From NCBI GenBank assembly GCA_041392765.1, contig JAWKLL010000010.1:62001-126000 (forward strand): 64,000 nucleotides of DNA. Direction: 5' to 3'. Each line of letters starts with the position of its first letter. The first letter of the stretch is position 1. The position numbers and the translations under genes were made by a program. The notes below the pieces were generated by a model. That model worked only from the letters and a program-made list of their open reading frames with translations, ran no database searches and was not told the DNA's origin. This DNA comes from Lewinella sp041392765. Its GTDB lineage: Bacteria > Bacteroidota > Bacteroidia > Chitinophagales > Saprospiraceae. Positions 1 to 9,980 of the stretch are shown one piece after another.

Positions 1-760
1 GTTTGATATTGTTGGACGAAGTTGGAAGTTATTCAATAACCAAAATCCTGAAAATTCTACCATCCTGCAAATCCTGCTTCTGACAAGGGGGGGAATGTGT
101 GAAAAGTGATAAATGTGCAAAAAGTGCAAAAAGTGCAAAAAGTGCTAAAGTGATAAATGTGTGTGAAGGTTTGATGCGGTTTGATATTGTTGGACGAAGT
201 TGGAAGTTATTCAATAACCAAAATCCTGAAAATTCTATCATCCTGCAAATCCTGCTTCGGACAAGGTGTGCGGCTGGCGAGCGGCAAGGTGGTCAAATAG
301 TTTCGCGGCACTTCATGCCGCGTGGGTAACTGCACGGCAAAAAGCCTATGTATTGTGTATATGTGCAATCCCGATAACTATCGGGAGTGGGAAATGTGTA
401 TGTGTGCGAAAGGTGTATATGTGCGAAAGGTGTATATGAAGGTTTGATGTTGTTGGATGTGTGAAATTCTGAAAATTCTACCATCCTGAAAATCCTGCTT
501 CTGACAAGGTGCGAAATATTGGAAATGTAATAAAGGTGTATATGTGCGAAAGGTGTATATGTACGAAAGGTGTATATGTGCGAAAGGTGTATATGAAGGT
601 TTGATGTGGTTGGATGTGTGAAATTTTGAAAATCCTACCATCCTGCAAATCCTGCTTCTGACAAGGTGTGCGGCTGGCGAGCGGCAAGGTGGTCAAATAG
701 TTTCGCGGCACTTCATGCCGCGTGGGTAACTGCACGGCAAAAAGCCAATATTAGCGCGAC
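1..760. repeat. Gene-free block of nested direct and tandem repeats
   Basis: I see no gene here. Positions 1-88 recur almost unchanged at 179-266. Positions 241-346 recur at 641-746, exactly 400 bases later, with one visible mismatch; this unit contains the small hairpin GCGGCA-CTTCA-TGCCGC. A short motif (AATCCTGAAAATTCTACC followed by ATCCTGCAAATCCTGC) occurs near 49, 222, 468, 627 and 794. Between these lie low-order tandem repeats: a 9-base unit CAAAAAGTG near 117-145, and a 17-base unit around AAAGGTGTATATGTGCG near 418-440 and 535-595. The short reading frames across the block follow the repeats and are not convincing genes. Confidence 0.85.
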
Positions 761-990
761 GGGGCAGCATGAATGCTGCGGAACCATTGCCATAATCCTG
801 AAAATTCTACCATCCTGAAAATCCTGCTTCTGACAATGCGTGAGGGGGGTGGAGTGGGAGGCGGTTTGCCGCCGCCGCCCGGAGGGCCGTCAGCACGGAA
901 GCACCCGACCCTGTGGGGGGGGCGAGCATGGCGCGTTGGCCACAGGGGCACGCCCTATTCCTTCACCGGATGGGAAGCTGTAGGGAGGCA
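760..990. repeat. G/C-rich dispersed repeat copy downstream of cysS
   Basis: Non-coding. It carries the last copy of the AATCCTGAAAATTCTACC motif (794-838). A G/C-rich stretch (about 855-965), read on the minus strand, has the layout of a family seen elsewhere in the window: a GGGC/CCAC start, a hairpin with a CCCTGTGG/CCACAGGG stem, then GGGTGCTTCC. Related copies lie near 20650, 32350, 49345 and 60970. The block sits just past the cysS stop codon. Confidence 0.5.
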
Positions 991-2499
991 TTACTCCAAG
1001 CCCCAACTTGCGCCTTCTTTGCCGTCTTTCACTACGATGCCGGCAGCTTTGAGGGCATCGCGAATTTTGTCGGAGGTGCCCCAGTCTTTGTTGGTGCGGG
1101 CCGTTTGGCGAATGTCCAATATCAGTTCCATCACCTGGTCTAAGGCGTTGGTGCCGGTGCTGCTGCCTGCTGCTTCCTCGTCTTTGAGGCCGAGTATGTC
1201 GAACACAAAGGCTTGGAAGGTGGTTTGGAGGCGTTGCAGGGTGGTGGCAGATACGGCTGCCATGGACAATTGCCCGCCTTTCAGACTGTTGATTTTGCTG
1301 ACCAGTTCAAACAACCTCGCCATCGCTTTCGGGGTGTTGAAGTCGTCGTTCATTTCTGCGTATGCCCCGTCTATGAGTTGGTTGATTTCTATATCCAGCG
1401 CATCGGTGCTGCTGCCTGTGGCACCGCTCAGTGTCGCCAAGGTACGTTGGGCTTCCATCAGGCGTTTGTAGCCTTTTTCGGCAGCTTGCAAGGCTTCGTC
1501 TGTCAAATCCAGCGTGGAGCGGTAGTGGCTTTGGAGCATGAAAAAACGCACCGCCATCGGGCTGTATGCCTTGGTGATATGCTCGCTGTCGCCCGTGAAC
1601 AACTGCACAGGGGTGATGGTGTTGCCGTCGCTTTTGCTCATCTTACGGCCGTTCATCAGCAGCATGTTGGCGTGCAGCCAGTAGCGGGCGCCCGCGTGGT
1701 TGCAAGAACCCACGTTCTGCGCTATCTCGTTCTCGTGGTGCGGGAATTTGAGGTCGTTGCCGCCGCCGTGTATGTCGAAATCCTCCCCCAAGTATTTGGT
1801 GCTCATGGCCGAACATTCCAAGTGCCAACCCGGAAAACCTACACTCCACGGGCTGTTCCAGCGCATCAGGTGTTCGGGGGCGGCCTTCATCCAAATCGCA
1901 AAATCCGACGGATGCCGCTTTTCATCTTGGTTCTTGAGGTTGTCGCGGGATTCTGCTACCAACTCCTCTATCTTGCGCCCCGATAGCTCGCCGTACAAGC
2001 CTTTGTCTTGCGCAAATTTCAGGGTGTCGAAATATACCGAACCGTTGCTTTCATAGGCGTATCCATTCTCCAAAATGGCCTGCACCATCTCTATTTGCTC
2101 CGGTATATGGCCCGTGGCTCGCGGCTCCAGGCTGGGGGACAGGGTATTGAACACCCGCATCATGTCATGGAAGCCGTTGGTGTATTTGTGCGCCACTTCC
2201 ATCGGCTCCAGCCGCTCCAATCGGGCGCGTTCCGACATTTTATCGTCGCCTTCGTCGCTATCGCCTGTCAGGTGGCCTACATCCGTGATGTTGCGCACGT
2301 AGCGTACCCGATAGCCCAAGTGCATCAAGTATCGGTAAATGACATCGAAACTGACGAAAGTGCGGCAGTTGCCCAAGTGTACGTCGCTATATACGGTGGG
2401 GCCACATACATACATGCCCACATACCCTTCTTCCAATGGTTGGAATACCTCTTTTTCCCTCGTAAGGCTATTGTGCAGCGTCAGTTGCTGTGTCATCAT
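991..2499 (-). CDS. cysS: Cysteinyl-tRNA synthetase
   Basis: Class I aminoacyl-tRNA synthetase that charges tRNA-Cys with cysteine in the cytoplasm. The 502-residue length is normal for the family. The HIGH-type signature is visible as HLGN within VCGPTVYSDVHLGN (about residues 31-45), together with the zinc-binding cysteine of CGPTVY. The second signature is an exact KMSKS (RKMSKSDGN, near residue 290). The zinc-site region GWHLECSAMS and the FPHHENEIAQ motif are also present. The reading frame is intact, unlike many neighbours. A TAnnTTTG-like -7 element (2556-2563, minus strand) lies about 60 bases upstream, without a convincing -33 partner. The ATG start gives MMTQQLTLHNSL; the second Met is equally possible. 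Confidence 0.97.
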   Translation of the reverse strand: MMTQQLTLHNSLTREKEVFQPLEEGYVGMYVCGPTVYSDVHLGNCRTFVSFDVIYRYLMHLGYRVRYVRNITDVGHLTGDSDEGDDKMSERARLERLEPMEVAHKYTNGFHDMMRVFNTLSPSLEPRATGHIPEQIEMVQAILENGYAYESNGSVYFDTLKFAQDKGLYGELSGRKIEELVAESRDNLKNQDEKRHPSDFAIWMKAAPEHLMRWNSPWSVGFPGWHLECSAMSTKYLGEDFDIHGGGNDLKFPHHENEIAQNVGSCNHAGARYWLHANMLLMNGRKMSKSDGNTITPVQLFTGDSEHITKAYSPMAVRFFMLQSHYRSTLDLTDEALQAAEKGYKRLMEAQRTLATLSGATGSSTDALDIEINQLIDGAYAEMNDDFNTPKAMARLFELVSKINSLKGGQLSMAAVSATTLQRLQTTFQAFVFDILGLKDEEAAGSSTGTNALDQVMELILDIRQTARTNKDWGTSDKIRDALKAAGIVVKDGKEGASWGLE

Positions 2500-2642
2500 C
2501 GGGTTGTTTTACGTTCTTAACAGAACGATTCTTGACCGAAATTGGTCTCAGGCGGCAAAAATAGTCAACTTGTGTCGAAATAAGTAGTTGGATGAACTTA
2601 ATGTATCATTTCCATCTGGTAGATTTTGGTTTCAGACAAGGC

Positions 2643-2679
2643 AAAAATGTAGCCGCAGTGGTGCTGCGGCTACATTTTT
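2643..2679. terminator. Perfect bidirectional hairpin terminator
   Basis: A perfect 16-base inverted repeat (left arm 2643-2658, AAAAATGTAGCCGCAG) surrounds a 5-base loop. The arm ends give A- and T-runs on both sides, so it could terminate from either direction. It lies upstream of the cysS start, with no obvious gene immediately to its right. Confidence 0.75.
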
Positions 2680-3423
2680 TAACGATGACTGAAGCTGAAA
2701 GATGCCGAGGGGAAAATGGTGCGATTAATTTTGTCCAACTACTTTTAAACGAAAAGCAAGGTAATCGCCCTCTTTTTGCTTGGTAAAAGGCTGCTTTATC
2801 TTTATTCCTTTATGGTTTTGCAACTTACCGCTTGTCAATGTGGCTTCTTCTTTTCCTTGATGAAAAGAAGCAATCCCGATAGCTATCGGAAAAAGCCTGT
2901 ATCGACTTCTTAACGCTCCGTGAGCTTGAAAAACCTACCATTTGCAAACTCGCCTCTTACTTAGCGTCCCGTTTTATTCAGTTTGATAACGAATCCTTTC
3001 CCTTCGCAACAACTTTTTCGAGGCTCAAACAGTGCAAATGGCTTCACGGTTTTTGCTGCGCCCACTCCACTAAAGCCGATAAGGCCGGACTTTTCGTGAT
3101 ACGCTGTGTTTTTCCAAATTGCCATATACACGATTAGGCTTGAGTTTTCTCAAAAGTCATTTCCCTTTGTATGCGGTAGGCGGTATTTTTATACTACTTT
3201 TCGAGGAGGAATCCCTATTTTTTCTACCCGCTGACAGAACGGCTCATGTCAAAGCTCTCGCAAGGTTTACTTCTCCTGATAGTTATCTCCCTACATGCGG
3301 GGGCTGGCCACTTTCAGGCCACGGCTATCCGTATCGGCTGAGCCGATACTACTATCCCTGCCCCTCAGCGGCTCCGCCGCTCGTGCTCCGCCCTGCGGGC
3401 TACGCACTAAGTAAAATTCACGG
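2680..3423. other. Long intergenic region, no gene seen
   Basis: No open frame here looks like a protein. The region contains a copy of the short palindrome TCCCGATAGCTATCGG (2874-2890) and a G/C-rich stretch of small hairpins near 3290-3412 (for example AGCGGCTCCGCCGCT). The latter resembles the dispersed repeat family of this window. A plus-strand frame at 3119-3595 has biased, repeat-derived composition, runs into the 3' end of the amylase gene, and is rejected as a gene. Confidence 0.6.
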
Positions 3424-3470
3424 AAATAAACCGTTCAACCTTTTTGAATCAAAAATTGAACGGTTTATTT
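3424..3470. terminator. Terminator hairpin after the amylase gene
   Basis: A 15-base perfect inverted repeat (AAATAAACCGTTCAA at 3424-3438 with its complement at 3456-3470) has an A/T-rich loop. It begins 13 bases beyond the amylase stop codon on the minus strand and supports 3483 as that gene's true 3' end. Confidence 0.8.
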
Positions 3471-3482
3471 TTATCCCGTCCC

Positions 3483-6400
3483 TTACAGCTTCACCAACTG
3501 TCGTACACCGTAGGCATTGTCTCCACTCACGCGCAGATAGTACACACCCGCAGGCAAGAACTGGAGGTCGATGGTGTGTTGGTTGTCTTCCATGACACCT
3601 TCCAATGCACGCGCCCTGTCATGTCCAATACTTGATGTAAGACCTGCGGCGGCAGCATCTACAGCTACGGTTACCTGTTGATTAGCAGGGTTGGGAAACA
3701 AACGAACCGCCCATTTTCCTGCGGATACGTCGTCGGTGCTTACCATCAACTGATTGCGCAGGAAGAAGTCCAAGTTGGTATGGATGAGGCCGTTTTCTAT
3801 GGGGCCGGGCGCCGGTTGCTTTTTGAGTACCAAAGTTATTGCGGAATACCGCCGTTATCCAGTGCACTACGTCGCCCGTATTCAGACCGTAGTAGGAGCG
3901 GGGTGTGAACGTGATTTGCCATTTGTCCGTTTCGCCGGGCACGGCAGTCATCAGCCCTACGCCGTCATCCTGGCCCCAGTTGCCAACCACGTTATTCCAG
4001 CCCGTATTCCAAGGCGTGGCGGAGGGAGTCAAATCAACCCCGGAGTGGAGATAGACTTTGTCCAGCCCACCAATTCGCGATTGCCTTCTCACGGGCATTA
4101 AAGGTGATAGTGATTTCGTCGTCAATCGTAAACGCTGCTGGTTCGATGGTGACGAAGGGCTTCTTCAGATTCCACATCGTAGTAAATGACGCTGTTGCGG
4201 AATCCCATGCCGAGGTTTTCGTTGGGGCCGTCGCGGAAGTACATACCGATTTTGAAGGCTTCTTCTCCTGCTTCCAGCGCATAGTAGTCGGCGGGTGTAA
4301 GGGTGATTTCCCAAATATCATCGGCCACTTCCGTCATCAGCCCCAAGCCATCGTCGGCCAAGGTGCCTACGATATTCGAGAGTGCTGTATCATCGGGGCT
4401 GCTGAGTACCACGCCGGAATGGAAATATACTTTTTCTGCGTCCACGAGGCCAGCCGTACCGTTAGGGAATGCTTTGGTGGCATCAAAACGAACGGTGATG
4501 GCATCGCTTTGTGTAAACGGAAAAGGCGTAATGGTGACCGGGTTGTCATAAATAGCCACTGCCCCCGGGAAGCCCTCCGATACGCGTTCGCTGGTATAAA
4601 TATGCCATTCTCCGGCCTTGAGTTGGATGGCAGCCGTTGGGTCGCTGACGGAGATGGAATCGCCAGAAAAATAATCGTACCAAGTGCCTGTTTGGGTGAA
4701 AACCGGGTTGATGCTGCCGCCCGTCATGCCAAAGTTGCCAACAAGCACCATGTCCATGCCCGGCATATCGTACTGCAAGCGGCGGGTAGCCCCCGTATGT
4801 TGGTGGTTCGTTTGTGCTGCCGCCAGTGCCTGAGGGGTTATCAGTTGGCGCAATTCCAAAATACCACGGTAGGTGTCGTAGATGTATTGGCGCAGCGGGT
4901 CTTCGTAGTAGCCCAAGCCGTCGGGACCCCAAGGGAGGGGTTTATTGCCCACTCGCCCATTGAAATTGATGTCAATATCATAGCCCAATTCATCAAATTG
5001 CCACATCATCTTAGGGCCAGGGAAGAGGAAGGTAAAAGCTGCTGCCATTTTCACCCGTTCGTACATCACCAAGGGGTCTTTGCCATTATAGCCTGCTACG
5101 GCCAAGCTTTCTGTGAGGGCGTGTTCGGCAATGCGCCTTTCATCATGGCTGTTGAAGTAGGAAACGTGCGTCTGTATGTCCATGCCCGCAAAAGAGCCTG
5201 AAAGCGCACCCGTGACGGCTGGCACATAGTCGTAGCTGCGATTGCGCCACATTTTCATGCCGTAGTTGCCCAACTGCTGCTCCTCGCTGGCAGAGGCCCA
5301 GTGTTCCAAGATGATGTAGGCCGCAGGATCTACTTCCCAAATTTCATCGGCCATGCGTTTTAGAATATCAATACGCGACTGGTCGTAGCCTTCAATACTT
5401 CCCCCCGGGGCGTTGTTGGTAAATCCTTTGGTGAAGTCGAAGCGGTAGCCATCCACATGGAATTCTTCTATCCAGTAGCGGTTTAGGCGGTCGAGGAAGG
5501 CTTTGGTATAGTCCGACTCGTGGTTCCAGTCATATCCCCATTGGTAGGGGCCTACGTAGTCGCGGTTGAACCACGGGTTATTAGCTGCCGGGCGGCCACC
5601 GTCAAAGTAGAGTTGCACCATGGGGTTGGTGCCATACGCATGGTTCATCACCATATCCATAATGACGGCTAACCCCATTTCATGGCAGGCGGCTATCAAT
5701 CGTTTCAGGTCATCTTGAGGGCCGTAGTATTTATCCACTGCGAAATAGTAGTTGGGATTATACCCCATGATTCATTGCCTTCAAACTCGCTGAACGGCAT
5801 GATTTCAATGGCATCCACGCCGAGGTTTTTGATATAAGCGAGCGTATCTAACATCTCCTGAAAGGAATGTTTGCTACCAAAATCGCGAATGAGTAGTTCG
5901 TAAATCATCAAGTGATTCACATCGGGGCGCTGCCACGTCTGTTCGGTGGTAGGCCATTCAAAGGCAGATTGCCCGGTTTGCAAAACGGTAGCAATGCCAT
6001 AATCGGTATGGGGGTAATCGGGTATATTCGGAAAGGTTTCTTCGGCTATCCAAGGGTCATTCCAAGGGTCGGCTACTTGTGTGGTACATACGGGTCGCCA
6101 ATCTTGATCTGGCCGTCCACCCAGTATTGAAAGACATATTGTTGCTGGGGTGTGAGGTTTTCCAACGTCAGCCAGAAGTACTGCCCATCGGGTGTTTTCT
6201 TCATTTGCCAAGCAGGGCTGCTTGTCCAGTTGTTAAAGTCGCCTACCACAAAGGCAAAAGATTTACCGGGTGCTTGCAGTACAAGCGTTGCCCGAGTATC
6301 ATCCCCGTTGTGGTAATTGATGCCCGCTTCCATGCCTTCCGGCAAAGCCTCCACCACCGAAGGTTGCAAGATGGTGAAACTGTGTGGGCGCACCAACTCT

Positions 6401-7115
6401 AAGTTTTCGCCATTGATGGTGGCCGTTATTTTGATGGTAATGCTACCCGATGCGCTTGCGATGTAAGGGTAGGAAATGCTGGTGCCGGAACTAACACTGG
6501 CGCGCTCTACGAAGCCGCTACCTGCGTCAATCCATATTTTCATGGAGGTCACCGCGCTGGAAGCAGTAGCAGCAATAACGATGGGCTGTCCCTCAAAAAT
6601 AAAGGCATTATCGTTCTGGGAGTGAGTTTAACAGCAGGTAGTTTTCAACGCCCAAGTTGATATAAATATCCTGATTGGAGGCTACCGTGCCCCAGCCGTA
6701 GTTGCCGGGGGCTTCCGTGCCTTTTGGTGCTGCCATCGGCACTGCGGAATACACCCGATATGCGGAAAATATTCACGCCTTCCGGTACGCCAAAGTATTC
6801 CCTGATAGAGGGTGAAAACGTAAGCTGCCATTTATCGGGCTGCCCTGCGACTGGGGTCATTTCCCCTACGCCGTCATCCTGCCCCCAGTTGCCGACTACG
6901 TATTGCCAGGCGGTACCTGTGGGGCTGTCGGTGACAACGCCGTGGTGCATATATACCTTGCTGGCTCCTGCCAATTCACCGTTGCCCTCCGAGGCATCAA
7001 AAATGAGCGTGGCGGCATCCTCCGCACCCGCACTCGCAGGTGTCAATACCACATACTGCGCTTGAACGGCCAGTGCCAACCAGCCGAACAGCATTAATCC
7101 CAAAAGCTTTTTCAT
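3483..7115 (-). pseudogene. Secreted GH13 alpha-amylase with T9SS sorting domain, frameshifted
   Basis: Starch-degrading alpha-amylase of glycoside hydrolase family 13, probably exported and attached or released by type IX secretion. The start at 7115 gives a signal peptide (MKKLLGLMLFGWLALAVQAQ). Domains in order are: a beta-rich module ending near 6720; a CBM48-like segment (SFAFVVGDFNNW, 6.1-6.3 kb); the GH13 barrel (4.6-6.2 kb) with the nucleophile Asp in GYRFDFTKGF, the acid Glu in ILEHWA and FNSHDE; two further copies of the first module (DAEKVYFHSGV and DKVYLHSGV); and a C-terminal sorting domain (NPANQQVTV to LVKL). As sequenced it needs at least seven frame changes, near 6720, 6625, 6130, 5768, 4.1-4.3 kb, 4.09 kb and 3.7-3.83 kb. 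Two of these are simple homopolymer changes (AAAA for AAA near 6720; one G missing near 5768). It may be intact in the organism. Confidence 0.85.
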
Positions 7116-7330
7116 ACACTTTTTTTGTTGTTGAGCAATTCCCCCAATGGGGATCATCACCTCGGTATTGGACAGGAGCGGATGCTAAGATAGCTCATTT
7201 TAGCAATAACAGTAAGCATTGGTTGAAATTTTATACCCCGATTTGGTCGGGCTGCTTACGTTGGCACTATTATTACACGGTGGTAGGCATATCTATTTAC
7301 CACAGCTAAGAGATACTGAACACAGCATCT

Positions 7331-7540
7331 CTACACCTCCACCGCCTCAATATCAAACCCTGCGTCTTCTACGGCGGCAATGATGTCGGCAGCGGAGGCA
7401 TCCCCCTTGACGGTTAAAATTTTGTCGGGATTTTGGGTGTCCACCTCCCACTGTTCAATCCCCTCCACCTCATTGATGAAGTTGGTGACGGTGCGAATGC
7501 AGTTGTTGCAATTGATGGTAGTTTTGAACTTGTGTTCCAT
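7331..7540 (-). CDS. Heavy-metal-associated (HMA) domain protein
   Basis: A 70-residue single HMA domain, the ferredoxin-like fold of copper chaperones such as CopZ. The metal-binding CxxC is present as NCNNCIR at residues 10-16. The fold pattern is complete, ending GFDIEAVEV. In related proteins the two cysteines carry Cu(I) or another soft metal. The start codon lies 12 bases downstream of the uracil-DNA glycosylase frame, so the two are probably co-transcribed, although no functional link is obvious. No copper ATPase is next to it. A weak hairpin (about 7311-7334) overlaps the stop codon. Confidence 0.85.
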   Translation of the reverse strand: MEHKFKTTINCNNCIRTVTNFINEVEGIEQWEVDTQNPDKILTVKGDASAADIIAAVEDAGFDIEAVEV

Positions 7541-7552
7541 GATATATTATGA

Positions 7553-8128
7553 TTAGTTGGAAAAAATGTCAGCGATGCGTTGTTGTAGATGAGGTACTAC
7601 GGTTGCCTCGAACCACGGGTGTTTCAAGAACCAACCAATATTCCTCGGCGAGGGGTGAGGCAACGGAAGGAAAGAGGGAAGGTAATCTTGCCATCGTTGC
7701 ACGGTTGATGTAAGCGTAGGTGCTTTACGGTCTTTCAGTTAATACTGCTGTGCATATTGCCCTATAAGTAGTGTGAGCTGAATATTGGGCATCAGTTGAA
7801 GCAAAGGGGCATGCCATTGAGGCGCGCATTCCGGACGTGGTGGTAGGTCGCCTGATTTACCCGTGCCGGGGTAGCAGAACCCCATAGGAACAATGGCGTA
7901 GTCGTGTGGATTGTAAAAAGCATCCCTCTCGATACCCATCCATTGTCGCAACCGATTGCCACTGGCATCATCCCACGGAATGCCGCTGGCGTGTACCTTC
8001 CGGCCAGGGGCTTGCCCAATGATCAAAACCCGGGCTTGCGGGTGTACCACAAAGACCGGGTTTACCCCATCTTTGAGAAAAGGGGTGCACAAAGTACAGG
8101 CACGAGCTTGTTGGATGAGGTCTGTCAC
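7553..8128 (-). pseudogene. Uracil-DNA glycosylase family protein with in-frame TAA
   Basis: DNA-repair glycosylase of the uracil-DNA glycosylase superfamily (removes uracil from DNA). The frame starts MTDLIQQARACTLC and shows the conserved early motif IIGQAPGRKVHASG. It then hits TAA at 7739-7741, after residue 129. The same frame continues without a shift for about 60 more codons to TAA at 7553. The continuation carries the family's C-terminal signature LPHPSPRN followed by WF. The combined length of about 190 residues fits the family, so this is a single nonsense change (or base-call error) rather than the natural end. Without the downstream half the protein would lose its HPSPRN DNA-binding/catalytic loop. 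The HMA gene follows directly. Confidence 0.82.
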
Positions 8129-8304
8129 GGTCAGGTATGCTACATTTTATAAACAACCCAACTTCGATAGCTGTTTAGGGGCAATAAAAAATAAGCCGTG
8201 CTATTTGGAAATTGTATTTCATAAGTATCAGCATCTTGATCCTCAAACCACCTCAAACGGGCGAAGCCCATCAAACCAAATCAAACCAAATCAAACAACA
8301 TCTT

Positions 8305-8523
8305 TTACTTTTCTACAACACTTTTGATAGCGCCATAGACCTTCACCAGTTGCTGAATAGTAACAGCATCGGCCACCTCAAAAGTAGCTTTTTGGCGGCA
8401 ATATCCGTTTTCTTTCAAATGGAAAACAGTCACTTTAGAAGGTTGGCCTGCTGTCTGCTGGAGGCGGATTCTCAGGCGTTCGTTATGGGCTTCTACGGCT
8501 TTGTGGTTTTTTCTAATCTTCAT
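8305..8523 (-). CDS. Small hypothetical protein (about 72 aa)
   Basis: I do not recognise this protein. Starting at the internal Met at 8523 it reads MKIRKNHKAVEAHNERLRIR; an earlier Met at 8559 adds 12 residues of unlikely composition. It is basic at the N-terminus and then alternates in a way that suggests a small alpha/beta fold, with no signal peptide or membrane segment. Composition and codon use look coding. It stands alone, divergent from the response regulator at 8637. The 8129-8304 gap to its left contains only short CAAATCAAACC-type repeats. Confidence 0.55.
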   Translation of the reverse strand: MKIRKNHKAVEAHNERLRIRLQQTAGQPSKVTVFHLKENGYCRQKATFEVADAVTIQQLVKVYGAIKSVVEK

Positions 8524-8636
8524 AGGGCGTGTGGGTTGTGGGTTTATTAAACTTGTCAAGATAATAACCTCAAAAAGGAAAAGATAATTCCCGAAAAGCA
8601 GATTTTTTCGTTTCTTAGCGAGATAAAAAAAAGGGC

Positions 8637-9980
8637 ATGATAACCACCCCTGTTCTGATCATCGACGACGATACTGCGGTATGCGCATCCCTTAAGGTGA
8701 TGCTCCGACGGGCAGGTTTGGCAGCGGAGAGTATTTCGTTGCCCAATGAGGCATTGGCCAGTATTGAACGGTGGCAACCTTCCTTGGTGTTGTTGGATAT
8801 GAATTTCACCATCGATACCTCTGGTCGGCAGGGGCTTAAATTATTGAAAGCCATCCGCGCTTCGTCTCCCCAATTGCCTGTTATACTGATGACAGGATGG
8901 GCTACTGTCCAGCTGGCTGTGGAAGGGATGAAACTCGGTGCCAGTGATTTTGTGGCAAAACCCTGGGACAACCGCACCTTGCTGGATGCTATACGCACCA
9001 TCCTCCAGCAGTCTCAAAATGCCATTCAGCAGAAAACGACTGGTTTTGAGCAAATTATTGGGCAAGACCCTGCTTTGTCGGCTATTGTAGCAACCGCACA
9101 GCGCATTGCTGCCACCCAGGCCAGTGTGCTGATTATGGGCGAGAGTGGAACGGGGAAGGAGTTGGTGGCAGAAGCTATCCATGCTGCCAGCAAGCGAGCT
9201 GATATGCCCTTTGTGAAAGTCAACCTCGGCGGTATTCCAGAAACCCTTTTCGAGAGTGAGATGTTTGGGCATACCAAAGGCGCTTTTACAGATGCTCACA
9301 GCAGCCGAGAAGGGCGCTTCGGACTGGCGAATGGTGGCACCATCTTCCTCGATGAAATCGGGGATTTGCCGATGGCCAACCAAGTGAAATTATTGCGCGT
9401 CTTGCAGGAGCAAACCTTTGAAGTATTGGGCAGTAGCCGCCAGCAGCGCATTGATGTACGGGTTATTTCAGCAACCAATAAACCATTGGCTGACATGGTA
9501 GCGAATGGTACATTCCGCGAAGACTTGTTGTACCGCATCAACCTCATCACCCTGTCATTGCCGCCACTTCGCGAACGACCCGGTGATATTCCGCTGTTGG
9601 CTACGCATTTTCTGCAAAAATTTGAGGTGGTTTATGAACGCCCAGGTTTGACACTTACCCCCGCTGCGGTGGAATGGCTTCGCCAACAACCTTTTCCGGG
9701 CAATATTCGGCAGTTGAAAAATGTGGTAGAACGCACGGTCTTACTGAGTCCTCACACCGCATTAGATGCATCGGATTTTGCGGCTCAAAGCTCACCCACC
9801 AGTAGGGGATCGGAGCAGGACAGCCAGGTGCTAAATTTAGATGCCTTGGAAGAACGAGCCATCAAACGCGCTCTTTCCCTCCATGATAACAACATTACGG
9901 CGGCGGCTCAGGCATTAGGCATCACGCGTAGTGCCTTGTATCGAAGGCTGCAAAAATACCACATCGACCATGCGCGCTAA
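8637..9980 (+). CDS. Sigma-54-dependent response regulator (NtrC family)
   Basis: Two-component transcription activator for sigma-54 promoters. It has an N-terminal receiver domain (IIDDD at 8-12, phospho-acceptor Asp54 in LVLLDMNF, Lys in AKPW). An AAA+ domain follows, with Walker A GESGTGKE, the sigma-54 contact loop GAFTDA and Walker B GGTIFLDEIGDL. The C-terminal Fis-type helix-turn-helix is AAAQALGITRSALYRRLQKY. The 447-residue length is normal for the family. The start codon of the partner sensor kinase (9970) overlaps its last four codons, so the two are translationally coupled. The target genes cannot be told from the sequence. Confidence 0.95.
   Translation: MITTPVLIIDDDTAVCASLKVMLRRAGLAAESISLPNEALASIERWQPSLVLLDMNFTIDTSGRQGLKLLKAIRASSPQLPVILMTGWATVQLAVEGMKLGASDFVAKPWDNRTLLDAIRTILQQSQNAIQQKTTGFEQIIGQDPALSAIVATAQRIAATQASVLIMGESGTGKELVAEAIHAASKRADMPFVKVNLGGIPETLFESEMFGHTKGAFTDAHSSREGRFGLANGGTIFLDEIGDLPMANQVKLLRVLQEQTFEVLGSSRQQRIDVRVISATNKPLADMVANGTFREDLLYRINLITLSLPPLRERPGDIPLLATHFLQKFEVVYERPGLTLTPAAVEWLRQQPFPGNIRQLKNVVERTVLLSPHTALDASDFAAQSSPTSRGSEQDSQVLNLDALEERAIKRALSLHDNNITAAAQALGITRSALYRRLQKYHIDHAR

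Noticed and set aside
117..600. CRISPR-like short tandem repeats (CAAAAAGTG and AAAGGTGTATATGTGCG units)
   Set aside because: The units are head-to-tail with no spacers; these are ordinary tandem repeats.
773..1471. 232-codon plus-strand frame
   Set aside because: It runs antisense through cysS and the repeat block; composition follows the cysS complement.
3119..3595. 158-codon plus-strand frame in the long gap
   Set aside because: Built from hairpin repeats and the antisense of the amylase end; no domain and no conserved pattern.
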